Shown: positions 26,626 through 34,957, numbered from the stretch's first letter. The stretch is DNA of 64,000 bases from Rossellomorea marisflavi (GCF_001274775.1 NZ_LGUE01000005.1:429836-493835), one strand, 5' to 3'. The notes: generated from the sequence alone by a model not told the origin. A program made the numbers and translations.

Positions 26626-26823
26626 ATGTTATCATTCTTTGTCCTTAATCTATTCTTGTATTTTCCTGAAGATAAAAGTGAATATATCCCTGCAGGCATC
26701 ACGATGTTCATTTTCATGATTGCCGCCGTCCTCACGTTCCGGCTGATCATCCGCATCTCGAAGCGTGAAGAGCTGAAGACGAAGAAGATGGAAGAAGAGG
26801 CGTCACGACGCCAGCAGGACTGA
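26626..26823 (+). CDS. Small membrane protein of unknown function
   Basis: A 65-residue protein. Two hydrophobic stretches (about 1-12 and 22-42) are split by a charged loop FPEDKSEYIPAG, then a strongly charged helical tail rich in Lys/Glu/Arg. ATG 26626 follows GAAAGGGG. No family recognised. It lies 78 bp upstream of the SodC-like gene, and I see no terminator between them. Confidence 0.55.
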   Translation: MLSFFVLNLFLYFPEDKSEYIPAGITMFIFMIAAVLTFRLIIRISKREELKTKKMEEEASRRQQD

Positions 26824-26901
26824 CAAATTCACCGCTTCCGCGAATATTTTTCTCATCGCTCGTCAACAATGGTGAGGAGTATGAACGTGGAGGAACGGCT
26901 G

Positions 26902-27414
26902 ATGAAACTATTTTTGATCGGAATCACGGCGCTTCTTTTGTCAGGATGCGTCCTGAAAGAGCCGACGAAAGTGAAAGTTGACATGAAGAACGGGGTCGGG
27001 GACACCATCGGAACAGCGATTCTCGAGGAAACAGCAGATGGGGTGGAGATCGCCCTTGATCTTGAAGGGCTTCCGCCGGGGGACCTCGGTATCCACATCC
27101 ATGAAAAGAGCGCATGTAAACGGCCTGATTTTGCTTCGGCGGGAAATCACTTCAATCCCTTGGAAAAGAAGCATGGACTTCTCCATCCCGAAGGTCCCCA
27201 TGCAGGGGATCTACCCAATCTGATCGTCGGGGAAGATGGTAGCGTGAAAGCAACGATCACGGCTCCTCAGGTGACCCTATCAAAGGGCAAGACCTCCCTC
27301 ATGACCAAGGACGGGACCTCGCTGGTCATTGACGAAAGCGCCGATGACGGCATGACCCAGCCATCGGGAGACTCCGGGGAGCGCATTGCCTGCGGGTCCA
27401 TCGGGAAAAAATAA
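26902..27414 (+). CDS. sodC: Cu/Zn superoxide dismutase-like lipoprotein (SodC/YojM family), one Cu ligand missing
   Basis: A 170-residue lipoprotein: signal peptide with lipobox LSGC (Cys16), then a Cu/Zn-SOD beta-barrel. Expected metal ligands are present at His65 and His67 (GIHIHE), bridging His83 (GNHFNP), zinc ligands His91, His100 and Asp103; Cys72 and Cys164 can form the structural disulfide. The final copper histidine (His120 of eukaryotic SOD1) is replaced by Asp144 in LVIDES. B. subtilis YojM is also reported to lack copper ligands, so catalysis is doubtful. ATG 26902 is 8 bases after GGAGG; upstream ATGs have no spacing. Confidence 0.88.
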   Translation: MKLFLIGITALLLSGCVLKEPTKVKVDMKNGVGDTIGTAILEETADGVEIALDLEGLPPGDLGIHIHEKSACKRPDFASAGNHFNPLEKKHGLLHPEGPHAGDLPNLIVGEDGSVKATITAPQVTLSKGKTSLMTKDGTSLVIDESADDGMTQPSGDSGERIACGSIGKK

Positions 27415-27418
27415 AAAA

Positions 27419-27474
27419 GGAAGGGGATGCCCCCTTCCCGGTGACTGCCATACCTGGCAGTCTTTTTTATTTTG
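27419..27474. terminator. Double hairpin terminator between sodC and patB
   Basis: Two consecutive stems: GGAAGGGG / CCCCCTTCC at 27419-27438 and GACTGCCA / TGGCAGTC at 27443-27462, the latter followed by TTTTTTATTTTG. Confidence 0.85.
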
Positions 27475-27475
27475 T

Positions 27476-28639
27476 TCACGTGAGGGCCGTTCTCAGGCGG
27501 TCGAGACCTTCGAGGAGTGTTTCTTTCGGGCATGCAATATTCATCCGCACGAACCCTTCTCCTCCCTCACCATATTTCGTTCCTTCTTCTAGAGCCAGTT
27601 TTCCTTTTCTCAATAGACGGTCCTTCAGATCTTCGTCAGAAAGCCCCGTCTTGCTGCAGTCGATCCAGAGCAGATAGGTTCCTTCAGGCTCTACAAGATG
27701 CAAGGATGGGAGATGTTCCTTCAGATAGGCCCTTGTTATGGAGACATTTTCCTCTAGGTACGCTATGACATCTTCCAGCCATTCTTCTCCGTGACGGTAA
27801 GCCGCTTCCATGGCACTGATTCCAAGGGCGTTCAACGTGAAGAATCCCTGTTTGGCATGAATGCCTGCAATTTCATTGCGGATTTCTTCGTTTTTCGTGA
27901 TCATGGCCGAAGCCTGCAGACCGGCCAGGTTGAACGTTTTGCTCGGCGCGATGCACGTAATGATTGCATCGGCATCACCTTCGGGAAGGGACGCAATCGG
28001 GACATGGTGATGAGGGCGGTAGATCAGGTCAGAGTGGATTTCATCGGACGCGATGACGACCCCGTATTCTTTGCACAGTGAAGCGATCCGGGTCAGCTCT
28101 TCTTTCGTCCAGACCCGTCCCCCGGGGTTATGCGGATTGCATAGCAGGAACAATTTCACCCCGTTTTGAAGGGCTTTTTCGAAGGCTGTGAAATCAATGG
28201 AGTACTCTCCGTTGGAATAGACGAGCTGGGCATTCTCCACCACCCGCCCATTTTCCTTCACCAGGTTGAAGAAAGGAGGGTAAACAGGTGATTGAATGAG
28301 TACCTTATCACCTGGTTCTGTTAAGGCCTGGATGATGGTGGCCAGTGCGGGGACCACCCCTGGACTGTACTGCACCCATGATGATTGGATCTCCCACCCG
28401 TGCCTCTTGGCCATCCACTCCTTGATGGAGTCGGCGGTGGATGCTCCTGCGTATGTATAGCCGAATATCGGGTGTTCCATCCTTTTCTTCAATGCTTCAA
28501 TCACAGGCTCAGGCGGTGCGAAGTCCATATCGGCCACCCACATGGGCAGCACATCCCCATAACCAAAGACTTCTTTCGTCCTGTCCCATTTCACCGATGA
28601 AGAACCTCTGCGGTCAATGACATGTTCAAATGAACTCAA
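27476..28639 (-). CDS. patB: PatB, PLP-dependent C-S lyase (MalY/PatB family)
   Basis: A 387-residue fold-type I aminotransferase-like enzyme, same length as B. subtilis PatB, a cystathionine beta-lyase / cysteine desulfhydrase. Recognisable parts are RGSSSVKWD at the N-terminus, MWVADMDFAPPEPV, LLCNPHNPGGRVW, SDEIHSDLIY and the PLP-lysine segment APSKTFNLAGLQAS. Start TTG 28639 follows AAGGGGGAG. It is separated from yugF by about 90 bp and transcribed in the same direction. Confidence 0.9.
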   Translation of the reverse strand: MSSFEHVIDRRGSSSVKWDRTKEVFGYGDVLPMWVADMDFAPPEPVIEALKKRMEHPIFGYTYAGASTADSIKEWMAKRHGWEIQSSWVQYSPGVVPALATIIQALTEPGDKVLIQSPVYPPFFNLVKENGRVVENAQLVYSNGEYSIDFTAFEKALQNGVKLFLLCNPHNPGGRVWTKEELTRIASLCKEYGVVIASDEIHSDLIYRPHHHVPIASLPEGDADAIITCIAPSKTFNLAGLQASAMITKNEEIRNEIAGIHAKQGFFTLNALGISAMEAAYRHGEEWLEDVIAYLEENVSITRAYLKEHLPSLHLVEPEGTYLLWIDCSKTGLSDEDLKDRLLRKGKLALEEGTKYGEGGEGFVRMNIACPKETLLEGLDRLRTALT

Positions 28640-28732
28640 GTGAACTCCCCCTTACGAATTGTCGTTTACTCTTCCATCATAAAAGTTCAGTGGAAAAGAT
28701 GAAACTGATTTGATTCAGCCTGTCCCCATCTC

Positions 28733-29611
28733 TTAAATATGAGAAGGGGACAGGCCGAATTCCACCTGTGCGGGATTTCCTTCCGGGAGACCGACTTCGA
28801 GAAACGATCGGATGTGGCTCATGACTGCATTCGGCCTCTCCTCTGGGACGAGATGCCCCGTGTCTTTCAGGACGATCAGGGAGGAGAGGGGAAGATCTTC
28901 ATTCAGTCGTTTACCTGTCGATACGGGTACCACCCTGTCATGCTCACCCCATATGAGGAGGCATGGTGTCTGGATGGCCCGTAGATCCTCTCTGGACAGG
29001 TCGCCTTCGCGGTCACGGATCATCTTGGTGAGGGCTTTGAAGATATCATCCTGCAGAAAGGGCTTCATGTATCCGTCCATCATTTCCTCATCGATCATGG
29101 CGTGATCATAGACTACATTTTCGAGGTTTTTCCTTACGCCCGTCTTGGCTAGCCATTTTTTGATATACAAATGAAAATAGGGTGTGCGACTCAGGGTAAG
29201 GACCGGCCACGTGAACCGTTTCAAGTATCCGGAGCTGCAGAGAAGGACCCCCTTCTTGACGAGGGAAGGGGCTTTTTTCATGATATTCAGGGCGATCTGT
29301 CCTCCCATGGAATGACCGGTAAGATAGATGTGTTGGATCCCCAGCTGAGAAAGGAGATCGATGACGGTTTGGGCCAGATTGTCATAGGAATAGACAAACC
29401 CCTTTGTCTTACTGCTGTTTCCGAAGGGTGGAAGGTCGATGGAGAGGACATTATAGGATGCCTTCAAGAGCGGATGGAGCTGCCTGAAGCTGAAGGTGGA
29501 TGAAAGAAATCCATGAATCAGGACGAAGGTTTCGGAAGAATGAGGATGTCTGTCGTATTCATAATAAATCTCGGCCCCGTTCAATCGGGCAAATTGTGCA
29601 CGGTCGCTCAT
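28733..29611 (-). CDS. yugF: YugF, alpha/beta-fold hydrolase
   Basis: A 292-residue alpha/beta hydrolase. The oxyanion segment LIHGFLSSTFSFRQL is near residue 32, the nucleophile elbow GHSMGG contains the catalytic Ser, WGEHDRVVP has the acid, and TGHLVPEERP the catalytic His. Family and order (yugF next to patB and alaR) match B. subtilis. Substrate unknown. ATG 29611 follows AAAGGAGTGG; divergent from alaR. Confidence 0.88.
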   Translation of the reverse strand: MSDRAQFARLNGAEIYYEYDRHPHSSETFVLIHGFLSSTFSFRQLHPLLKASYNVLSIDLPPFGNSSKTKGFVYSYDNLAQTVIDLLSQLGIQHIYLTGHSMGGQIALNIMKKAPSLVKKGVLLCSSGYLKRFTWPVLTLSRTPYFHLYIKKWLAKTGVRKNLENVVYDHAMIDEEMMDGYMKPFLQDDIFKALTKMIRDREGDLSREDLRAIQTPCLLIWGEHDRVVPVSTGKRLNEDLPLSSLIVLKDTGHLVPEERPNAVMSHIRSFLEVGLPEGNPAQVEFGLSPSHI

Positions 29612-29701
29612 GGTTCGCCACTCCTTTACGTTGTTCCCATTATTTTACCCGCTCCTTTCGTTTTAACACTCAGACTTTTAGGAGAAATGTGCTTGCGCTT
29701 C

Positions 29702-29709
29702 TGATATAA
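29702..29709 (+). promoter_or_regulatory. Extended -10 of the alaR-alaT promoter
   Basis: TGATATAAT is an extended -10 (TGnTATAAT) 35 bp upstream of alaR; no convincing -35 hexamer lies at the usual distance. Confidence 0.55.
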
Positions 29710-29743
29710 TGAAACCATTTACAGGTGATGAGGAGGAAGAGTC

Positions 29744-30244
29744 ATGCAGCTTAGAGAATGGGAACTGGATCTGTTACGGGTCCTTCAAAAGGATTCAAGG
29801 CTGACGTATGAAGATTTGAGCAAGATGCTTCAAGTGACGAAAGAAGAAGTGGAAGAGACGGTCGCAAGGATGGAAGAAGACCATATCCTCGTCCGCTACA
29901 ATTCAGTGGTCGACTGGTCCAAAGTAGAAGGACACGAAGGTGTGACGGCCATGATCGACGTGAAAGTGACACCCAAAAGGGGAGTCGGCTTTGACGAAGT
30001 CGCTCAGCGTATCTATCGGTACAAAGAAGTCAAAAGCGTCTATCTCATGTCGGGAGCGTACGATCTATCGGTGACGGTGGAGGGGCGCACGATGAACGAG
30101 GTGGCAAACTTCGTATCCGATAAATTGTCCACCATCGATTCCGTACTTTCGACCACGACCCACTTTCAATTGAAAAAATACAAGCATGACGGCACCATCT
30201 TCGGGGATTATGAAGAAGATAAACGGATCGTGGTATCCCCATGA
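29744..30244 (+). CDS. alaR: AlaR, Lrp/AsnC-family transcriptional regulator
   Basis: A 166-residue Lrp/AsnC-type regulator: an N-terminal winged helix-turn-helix (WELDLLRVLQKDSRLTYEDLSKMLQVTKEEVEETVARM) and a C-terminal RAM effector-binding domain. Its stop overlaps the alaT start by 4 bp (ATGA), so the two are co-translated. In B. subtilis AlaR controls the alanine aminotransferase AlaT. ATG 29744 follows GAGGAGGAAG. Confidence 0.92.
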   Translation: MQLREWELDLLRVLQKDSRLTYEDLSKMLQVTKEEVEETVARMEEDHILVRYNSVVDWSKVEGHEGVTAMIDVKVTPKRGVGFDEVAQRIYRYKEVKSVYLMSGAYDLSVTVEGRTMNEVANFVSDKLSTIDSVLSTTTHFQLKKYKHDGTIFGDYEEDKRIVVSP

Positions 30245-31413
30245 CGACAAAAACGAGCTATGTGTCCAAGTCTGTTGAGAAACTGAAACCGTCCGGGATC
30301 CGGAAGTTCTTCGATCTTGCAGCGGGTATGGAAGGCGTCATATCCCTTGGTGTCGGTGAACCGGATTTCGTTACTTCCTGGACCGTCAGGGAAGCGGCCA
30401 TCCTGTCCCTGGAACAGGGGTATACGTCCTATACGGCGAATGCGGGGCTGTTCGACCTTCGGAAAAGGATCGCGGACTACATGAATTCCCGTTACCAACT
30501 GTTCTATGACCCCTCGGACGAAATCATCGTCACGGTCGGGGCAAGTCAGGCCCTCGATATCAGCCTGCGCGCCCTTGTGGATCAAGGGGATGAGGTCATC
30601 ATCGTCGAACCGGGGTTTGTTTCCTATGTGCCCCTGGTGGAACTCGCCGGCGGGGTAGCCGTCACGGTGAAGACGAGACCGGAGAACGGCTTCAACCTTA
30701 CTGCTGAAGAACTCGAAGCGGCGATCACCGATAAAACGAAGGCAATCCTTCTGTGCTCCCCCAATAATCCAACGGGAAGCGTGTTGGAGAAGGATGATCT
30801 CATGGAGCTCGCCGATGTGATCAAGCGTCATGATCTTGCCGTATTGTCCGATGAGATCTATTCCGAGCTTGCCTATGATGCCGACCATGTGTCCATCGCT
30901 TCCCTTGAAGGGATGAGGGAGCGGACGATCGTCATCAACGGATTCTCAAAAGGATTCGCCATGACCGGCTGGCGCCTTGGATATATCTGTGCTCCGGTTG
31001 AGATTGCACAGGCGCTCCTGAAGATCCACCAATATGCGATGATGTGCGCCTCCACCCCTGCGCAGTTCGCGGCCATCGAGGCCCTGGATAAAGGGATGGA
31101 AGATGTGACGGAGATGAAAAGGAGCTATCGCCACAGGAGGCATTATTTCGTCGACTCCCTGAATGAGATCGGGTTGGAGTGCCACACCCCCGGCGGTGCG
31201 TTCTATGCTTTTCCCTCCATCCGGAAGACGGGACTATCCTCCGAGGAATTTGCCGAAAGACTGCTTCTTGAAGAGAAGGTCGCCGTCGTCCCCGGAAACG
31301 TCTTCGGAAAAGGCGGGGAAGGGTTTGTCCGGTGCTCCTATGCCTCGAGCATGGAACAGCTCCAGGAGGCCGTAAAGCGCCTGAAACGATTCGTAGAAAA
31401 CCATTCAAACTAA
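30241..31413 (+). CDS. alaT: AlaT, alanine aminotransferase (class I/II)
   Basis: A 390-residue PLP-dependent aminotransferase. Motifs: LGVGEPDF, LLCSPNNPTGSVL, SDEIYSELAY and the PLP-lysine segment NGFSKGFAMTGWRLGY. B. subtilis AlaT (YugH) makes alanine from pyruvate and glutamate. Translationally coupled to alaR and closed by a terminator at 31416-31446. Confidence 0.9.
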   Translation: MTTKTSYVSKSVEKLKPSGIRKFFDLAAGMEGVISLGVGEPDFVTSWTVREAAILSLEQGYTSYTANAGLFDLRKRIADYMNSRYQLFYDPSDEIIVTVGASQALDISLRALVDQGDEVIIVEPGFVSYVPLVELAGGVAVTVKTRPENGFNLTAEELEAAITDKTKAILLCSPNNPTGSVLEKDDLMELADVIKRHDLAVLSDEIYSELAYDADHVSIASLEGMRERTIVINGFSKGFAMTGWRLGYICAPVEIAQALLKIHQYAMMCASTPAQFAAIEALDKGMEDVTEMKRSYRHRRHYFVDSLNEIGLECHTPGGAFYAFPSIRKTGLSSEEFAERLLLEEKVAVVPGNVFGKGGEGFVRCSYASSMEQLQEAVKRLKRFVENHSN

Positions 31414-31415
31414 AG

Positions 31416-31446
31416 AAAGGCCGTACCGTGGAGGGTACGGCCTTTT
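31416..31446 (+). terminator. Terminator of alaRT
   Basis: AAGGCCGTACC / GGTACGGCCTT stem followed by TTTT. Confidence 0.85.
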
Positions 31447-31452
31447 GCATGC

Positions 31453-31479
31453 AAAAAAAGGGACGCCTTGAAGGCGTCC
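31453..31479 (-). terminator. Terminator of the Xre gene
   Basis: GGACGCCTT / AAGGCGTCC stem followed on the minus strand by seven T; about 95 bp downstream of the Xre stop. Confidence 0.75.
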
Positions 31480-31572
31480 ATCAAAATGAAAACAAAAGGG
31501 GGAATACTTAGAAAGCTTATTTTCAGTATGACCAGGTTTTCACGGATCTATACCTTGCGTGAAAAAATTCTT

Positions 31573-31785
31573 TCAGGAAGCAGGGGTCCTGTCTTCGAGG
31601 AGTGTAGAAGCAGGGACATCCAGGACCGTTGAAAATTTCAGCACCGTGGGAGTGTCTGGAATCTTTTCCCCCTCTTCGTATTTCATCAGTGAATTCGTCC
31701 CGATCCTTGCCTTCACCGCAAGTTCCTGCAGAGTCATTTGGCGTTCTTCACGGATTCTCTTGATATTCTTACCGAAATGGGACAT
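31573..31785 (-). CDS. Small Xre-family helix-turn-helix regulator
   Basis: A 70-residue protein that is almost entirely a Cro/C1-type helix-turn-helix (FGKNIKRIREERQMTLQELAVKARIGTNSLMKYEEGEKIPDTPTVLKFSTVLDVPASTLL), with no effector domain. ATG 31785 follows AAAGGAGGAGG. A TATACT-like hexamer on the minus strand near 31833-31838 may be its -10. It is immediately next to the palindromic repeat array, but nothing shows that it binds there. Targets unknown. Confidence 0.82.
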   Translation of the reverse strand: MSHFGKNIKRIREERQMTLQELAVKARIGTNSLMKYEEGEKIPDTPTVLKFSTVLDVPASTLLEDRTPAS

Positions 31786-31928
31786 GGCGTCCTCCTCCTT
31801 TATATGAAAGCGGTTGATATCCTATATAGTTAGTATACCATCATATGGAAAAAACGCGCACGTCCATGCTTGAACAATCTGTTACGGAAATGATGGATGT
31901 AGAGGGACTTCAGAAGGAGCGTAATAGG

Positions 31929-32103
31929 CACCAAATGGCGGAATGGTGCCTGGCACCAAATGGCGGAATGGTGCCTGGCACCGAACGGGGGAATTGTACC
32001 TGGCACCGAACGGGGGAATTGTACCTGGCACCAAACGGCAAAATTGTACCTGGCACCAAATGGCGAAATTGTACCTGGCACCGAATAGCGAAATGGTGCC
32101 AGG
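31929..32103. repeat. Tandem array of seven 25-bp units with palindromic junctions
   Basis: Seven head-to-tail units of exactly 25 bp begin at 31929, 31954, 31979, 32004, 32029, 32054 and 32079. Each starts CACC and ends CCTGG or CCAGG. Unit junctions read GGTGCCTGGCACC, a perfect 13-bp dyad (first two junctions), or GTACCTGGCACC, an imperfect one. Units 1-2 and 3-4 are identical pairs; the others drift by a few bases. The array ends in a half-site of inverted orientation (GGTGCCAGGTAC). There are no unique spacers, so it is not a CRISPR. Open frames crossing it encode low-complexity peptides and are not genes. Confidence 0.92.
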
Positions 32104-32138
32104 TACAATCCTATGATCGGCCACACACCCCAATCCAC

Positions 32139-32180
32139 CAAAAAACCCCCTGGACCGCTCTATAAGCGGTCCAGGGGGTT
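32139..32180 (-). terminator. Terminator of the NSS transporter gene
   Basis: A 14-bp stem CCCCCTGGACCGCT / AGCGGTCCAGGGGG, followed on the minus strand by six T, at the end of the transporter gene. Confidence 0.92.
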
Positions 32181-32188
32181 TAAAAGAA

Positions 32189-33520
32189 TCAATTGGTAAT
32201 CAGAATCAATAGGATCGCAACAGGTACGATGATGCGGATCAGGAGCATCCAGGCGTTGAACACGCCTCGTGAAATGCTTGAACCCAATCTTACTTCGTCC
32301 CACACATCTTCCTTCTTCAGTCTATAGCCGATGAAGATACTGATCAGAAGCGCTCCGATCGGTAGACCGAAGTTTGAAGTGATATTGTCGGCAAAGTCGA
32401 AGAAGTTCAGTCCTGCAATTTTGATATCACCCAATACCCCGAAGGAGAGGGCGCTCGGGATTCCTGCGACAAAAGCGAGGATCCCCACCATCCATGAAAA
32501 TTTCACCCGTTTCGTGGATGCTCCTTTTGATAAGCCGGCCACACCGATTTCCAAGATGGAGAAGGCGGAAGTCAATGTCGCGAACAGAAGCAGGACCAGG
32601 AAGATCGTGAAGAACAATCCGCCAAAGGCCATTTCATTAAAAACGGCTGGGAGGACGACGAAGGCGATTCCTGGGCCCTGGTCGGGCTGGAACCCGAGGG
32701 CATAAACCGCCGGGAAAATCACCAGTCCTGCAAGAAGTGAAATCAGGATATTCAATCCGGACACACTGATCGCCGATTTCGGCATGCTGTCATCCTTCGG
32801 TAGATAGGAAGCGTAGGTGACCATGACCGACAGGCCGACGGTTAGAGCGAAAAATGCCTGTCCCATTGCCAGGAGGACAGTCTTCCCGGTCAGCTGGCTC
32901 CAGTCAGGTAGCAGAAGGAAGCGAACACCTTCCATGGCACCGTCCAGCGTAAGGGCCCGGATGACGAGAACGAAGAATAAAATGAATAATGATGGCATCA
33001 TATACCGGCTCGCCCGCTCGATCCCTTTTTGTACGCCTCCTTGGACGACCATGATGGTCATGACCATGAAGACGCCTTGTGCAATCAGGACTTCCCATGG
33101 ATTCGATATGACGCTGTCAAAGAGCGCCGCATATCCTTCCTGGGTATTCCCGCTCAAAGAGCCCGTCACACTTCTCCAAAGATAGGATAAAATCCAGCCT
33201 CCGACGACACTATAAAAAGATAGGATGATGAAGGAAACGATGGTTCCTAAGTATCCTATGAGATGCCAGTAAGAATTGGGAGCAAGTTTCTTATAAGAAG
33301 TAATCGCATCCGCACCGGCTTTACGTCCGATGATGAATTCCGCCAGAAGAATAGGCGCCCCGATCAGGACCGTGAAGAGGATGAAGAGAAGGAAGAATAC
33401 ACCTCCACCATTTGCCCCGGCCATATAGGGGAATTTCCAGATGGCGCCCAGTCCGATTGCCGAACCTGCAGCAGCCAGGATGAAGCCCAGTTTAGAAGTC
33501 CATTGTTGTTTTGCAGCCAA
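32189..33520 (-). CDS. Neurotransmitter:sodium symporter (NSS) family transporter
   Basis: A 443-residue membrane protein of the NSS family (LeuT, MhsT, YhdH and YocR types), with about eleven hydrophobic helices. TM1 has the Na+/substrate-binding signature GFILAAAGSAIGLGAIWKFPYMAGANGGGVF; conserved unwound-helix regions recur at GQAFFALTVGLSVMVTYASY. Likely Na+-coupled amino-acid uptake; substrate not predictable here. ATG 33520 follows AAAGGAGGAG. The strong terminator at 32139-32180 closes the unit. Confidence 0.88.
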   Translation of the reverse strand: MAAKQQWTSKLGFILAAAGSAIGLGAIWKFPYMAGANGGGVFFLLFILFTVLIGAPILLAEFIIGRKAGADAITSYKKLAPNSYWHLIGYLGTIVSFIILSFYSVVGGWILSYLWRSVTGSLSGNTQEGYAALFDSVISNPWEVLIAQGVFMVMTIMVVQGGVQKGIERASRYMMPSLFILFFVLVIRALTLDGAMEGVRFLLLPDWSQLTGKTVLLAMGQAFFALTVGLSVMVTYASYLPKDDSMPKSAISVSGLNILISLLAGLVIFPAVYALGFQPDQGPGIAFVVLPAVFNEMAFGGLFFTIFLVLLLFATLTSAFSILEIGVAGLSKGASTKRVKFSWMVGILAFVAGIPSALSFGVLGDIKIAGLNFFDFADNITSNFGLPIGALLISIFIGYRLKKEDVWDEVRLGSSISRGVFNAWMLLIRIIVPVAILLILITN

Positions 33521-33856
33521 TTATAGCTCCTCCTTTCAAAAAAATAAGATTTTTCAATCGTACTATGTTTTCATACCCATGTACACTGGATTTTGAAATT
33601 TTCAATTTATAAGTGATCTGGGTTTAACTGACATAAAAGTGGATAAAATATGGGTGTGTCACCACTTATTATGGATGAAAACGTTTCAACCTATAACTTT
33701 TTCACTAAATTATTGAAAATTTTAAAAAAATCAGGTTTTTGGGGTGGAAATTTCATCTGTTTGTAGTATACTAATTGTAACAAAACGTTCACAAATTAGA
33801 CTTTTTTTCGACAAAATTGAAAGCGTTTCCTTAAAATATGAATGGAGGTTATCAAA
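33521..33856. other. Intergenic region with two cre-like motifs
   Basis: An AT-rich 336-bp gap between the divergent NSS transporter and the small membrane protein gene. TGAAAACGTTTCAA (33676-33689) and TGAAAGCGTTTCCT (33818-33831) resemble CcpA cre sites with two mismatches each. A TATACT at 33767-33772 may be a -10 for the rightward gene. No ORF is credible. Confidence 0.4.
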
Positions 33857-34135
33857 ATGGATGTATTCATGGTTTACCTATTTATTGCAACCGCCACGCC
33901 TCTTTTTCTCTGGATAGAACACCGCAAGTGGGCAGTGGCCCACATCCCGTTCGTCATCGCCCTGTGGGGTGCATTCATCTACTACGTCGTTGTGCCTGAA
34001 CTCGGAGGCTGGGGACATGTAACGCTATGGAGCTTGCTCGTTGCGAACTTTGCATTTGCCCACCTTGCTGCATTTTATCTCTATGCGACACCTTATCTTC
34101 GGAAGCAACGTGAAAAAAGGCTTATCAAGTCATAA
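33857..34135 (+). CDS. Three-helix membrane protein of unknown function
   Basis: A 92-residue integral membrane protein with three hydrophobic segments (about 2-20, 29-48 and 56-80), rich in Trp/His/Tyr (LWIEHRKWAVAHIPFVIALWG), ending in a basic tail RKQREKRLIKS. ATG 33857 follows GGAGGTTATC. Family not recognised. Followed by a clear terminator. Confidence 0.65.
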   Translation: MDVFMVYLFIATATPLFLWIEHRKWAVAHIPFVIALWGAFIYYVVVPELGGWGHVTLWSLLVANFAFAHLAAFYLYATPYLRKQREKRLIKS

Positions 34136-34143
34136 TGAAACGG

Positions 34144-34175
34144 AACCCGAGGCCAATGGCCCGGGTTTTTTATTT
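34144..34175 (+). terminator. Terminator of the small membrane protein gene
   Basis: AACCCG..GGCC / GGCC.CGGGTT stem followed by TTTTTTATTT. Confidence 0.8.
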
Positions 34176-34391
34176 GCTCATTTGTGGGACTCTTCTTCAT
34201 CCAGATGAATAAAGATTGATCAGAAGAGGTTTTATTTATTGATCGGTATGGGAAGCCTACTTAATGAGAGTGCAATTGTAGGTTGATCTGCAATGGAACG
34301 GTGAAATTAACTTTGCGGAAATCAAAAAACTGTGATATAATCTACAATTGCGTGTAAAAGAGAAAATAATATATATACTAGGAGTGTTACC

Positions 34392-34796
34392 ATGACTACA
34401 AAATTCGAAACAGGATCAGTTGTAACTGGTAAAGTTACAGGAATCCAACCTTACGGTGCGTTTGTTGCTTTAGATGAAGAAACACAAGGACTTGTCCACA
34501 TTTCAGAAATCACTCACGGATTCGTTAAAGACGTGAATGAGCACCTTTCTGTTGGTGATGAAGTGCAAGTGAAAGTTCTTTCTGTTGACGAAGCGAAAGG
34601 GAAAATCAGCCTTTCAATCCGTGCAACTCAAGAAGCTCCTGCAGAACAACCTGCAGCAGCGAAGAAACCACGTCGTCAAGGAAGTGTGAAACCGGCAGCA
34701 GCTGAAGAAACAACTCCTGCAGGCTTCAATACTCTTAAAGATAAACTTGAAGAGTGGATCGAGCAATCAAAACGCGAAGATCTAATCAAGAAGTAA
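34392..34796 (+). CDS. yugI: YugI, S1 RNA-binding general stress protein 13
   Basis: A 134-residue protein with a single S1 RNA-binding domain at about residues 6-77 (GSVVTGKVTGIQPYGAFVALDEETQGLVHISEI.. SVGDEVQVKVLSVDEAKGKISLSIR), an Ala/Lys-rich linker and a short acidic helix at the C-terminus. B. subtilis YugI (GSP13) is ribosome-associated and stress-inducible. Codon use is strongly biased to preferred codons, suggesting high expression. ATG 34392 follows AGGAGTG. Confidence 0.92.
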   Translation: MTTKFETGSVVTGKVTGIQPYGAFVALDEETQGLVHISEITHGFVKDVNEHLSVGDEVQVKVLSVDEAKGKISLSIRATQEAPAEQPAAAKKPRRQGSVKPAAAEETTPAGFNTLKDKLEEWIEQSKREDLIKK

Positions 34797-34804
34797 GACA
34801 AAAG

Positions 34805-34830
34805 AAGCGGCTTAGGCCGCTTTTTTATTT
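34805..34830 (+). terminator. Terminator of yugI
   Basis: AAGCGGC / GGCCGCTT stem with short loop followed by TTTTTTATTT. Confidence 0.85.
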
Positions 34831-34872
34831 GCCTTTATTTATTTGAAAATATAGAATAATGAGTCAATATAC

Positions 34873-34902
34873 TTGTGACGCACAAAGGGTCTCTAGTATA
34901 AT
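34873..34902 (+). promoter_or_regulatory. Sigma-A promoter of the aldehyde dehydrogenase-DUF779 operon
   Basis: TTGTGA at 34873-34878, 18-bp spacer, consensus TATAAT at 34897-34902. Confidence 0.7.
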
Positions 34903-34907
34903 TGGAA

Positions 34908-34921
34908 TGTAAGCGCTTTAT
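34908..34921. promoter_or_regulatory. CcpA cre-like site over the +1 region
   Basis: TGTAAGCGCTTTAT has the cre core (TGnAAnCGnT), differing only in the last two bases. It begins 6 bp after the -10, the placement of a CcpA repression site. Confidence 0.6.
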
Positions 34922-34957
34922 TTAGTGGGCATATACATAAATAAAGGAGGATGTCGA

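Noticed and set aside
30208-30888. 226-residue minus-strand frame opposite alaT
   Set aside because: Shadow of a conserved coding region; GC-skewed third positions keep the antisense frame open.
31929-32103. CRISPR array
   Set aside because: Units are directly tandem with no unique spacers and no cas genes are nearby.
31830-32165. Open frames through the 25-bp repeat array on both strands
   Set aside because: Translations are repeats of a few residues (VPGT.., WHR..), the result of the tandem DNA repeat and not protein coding.
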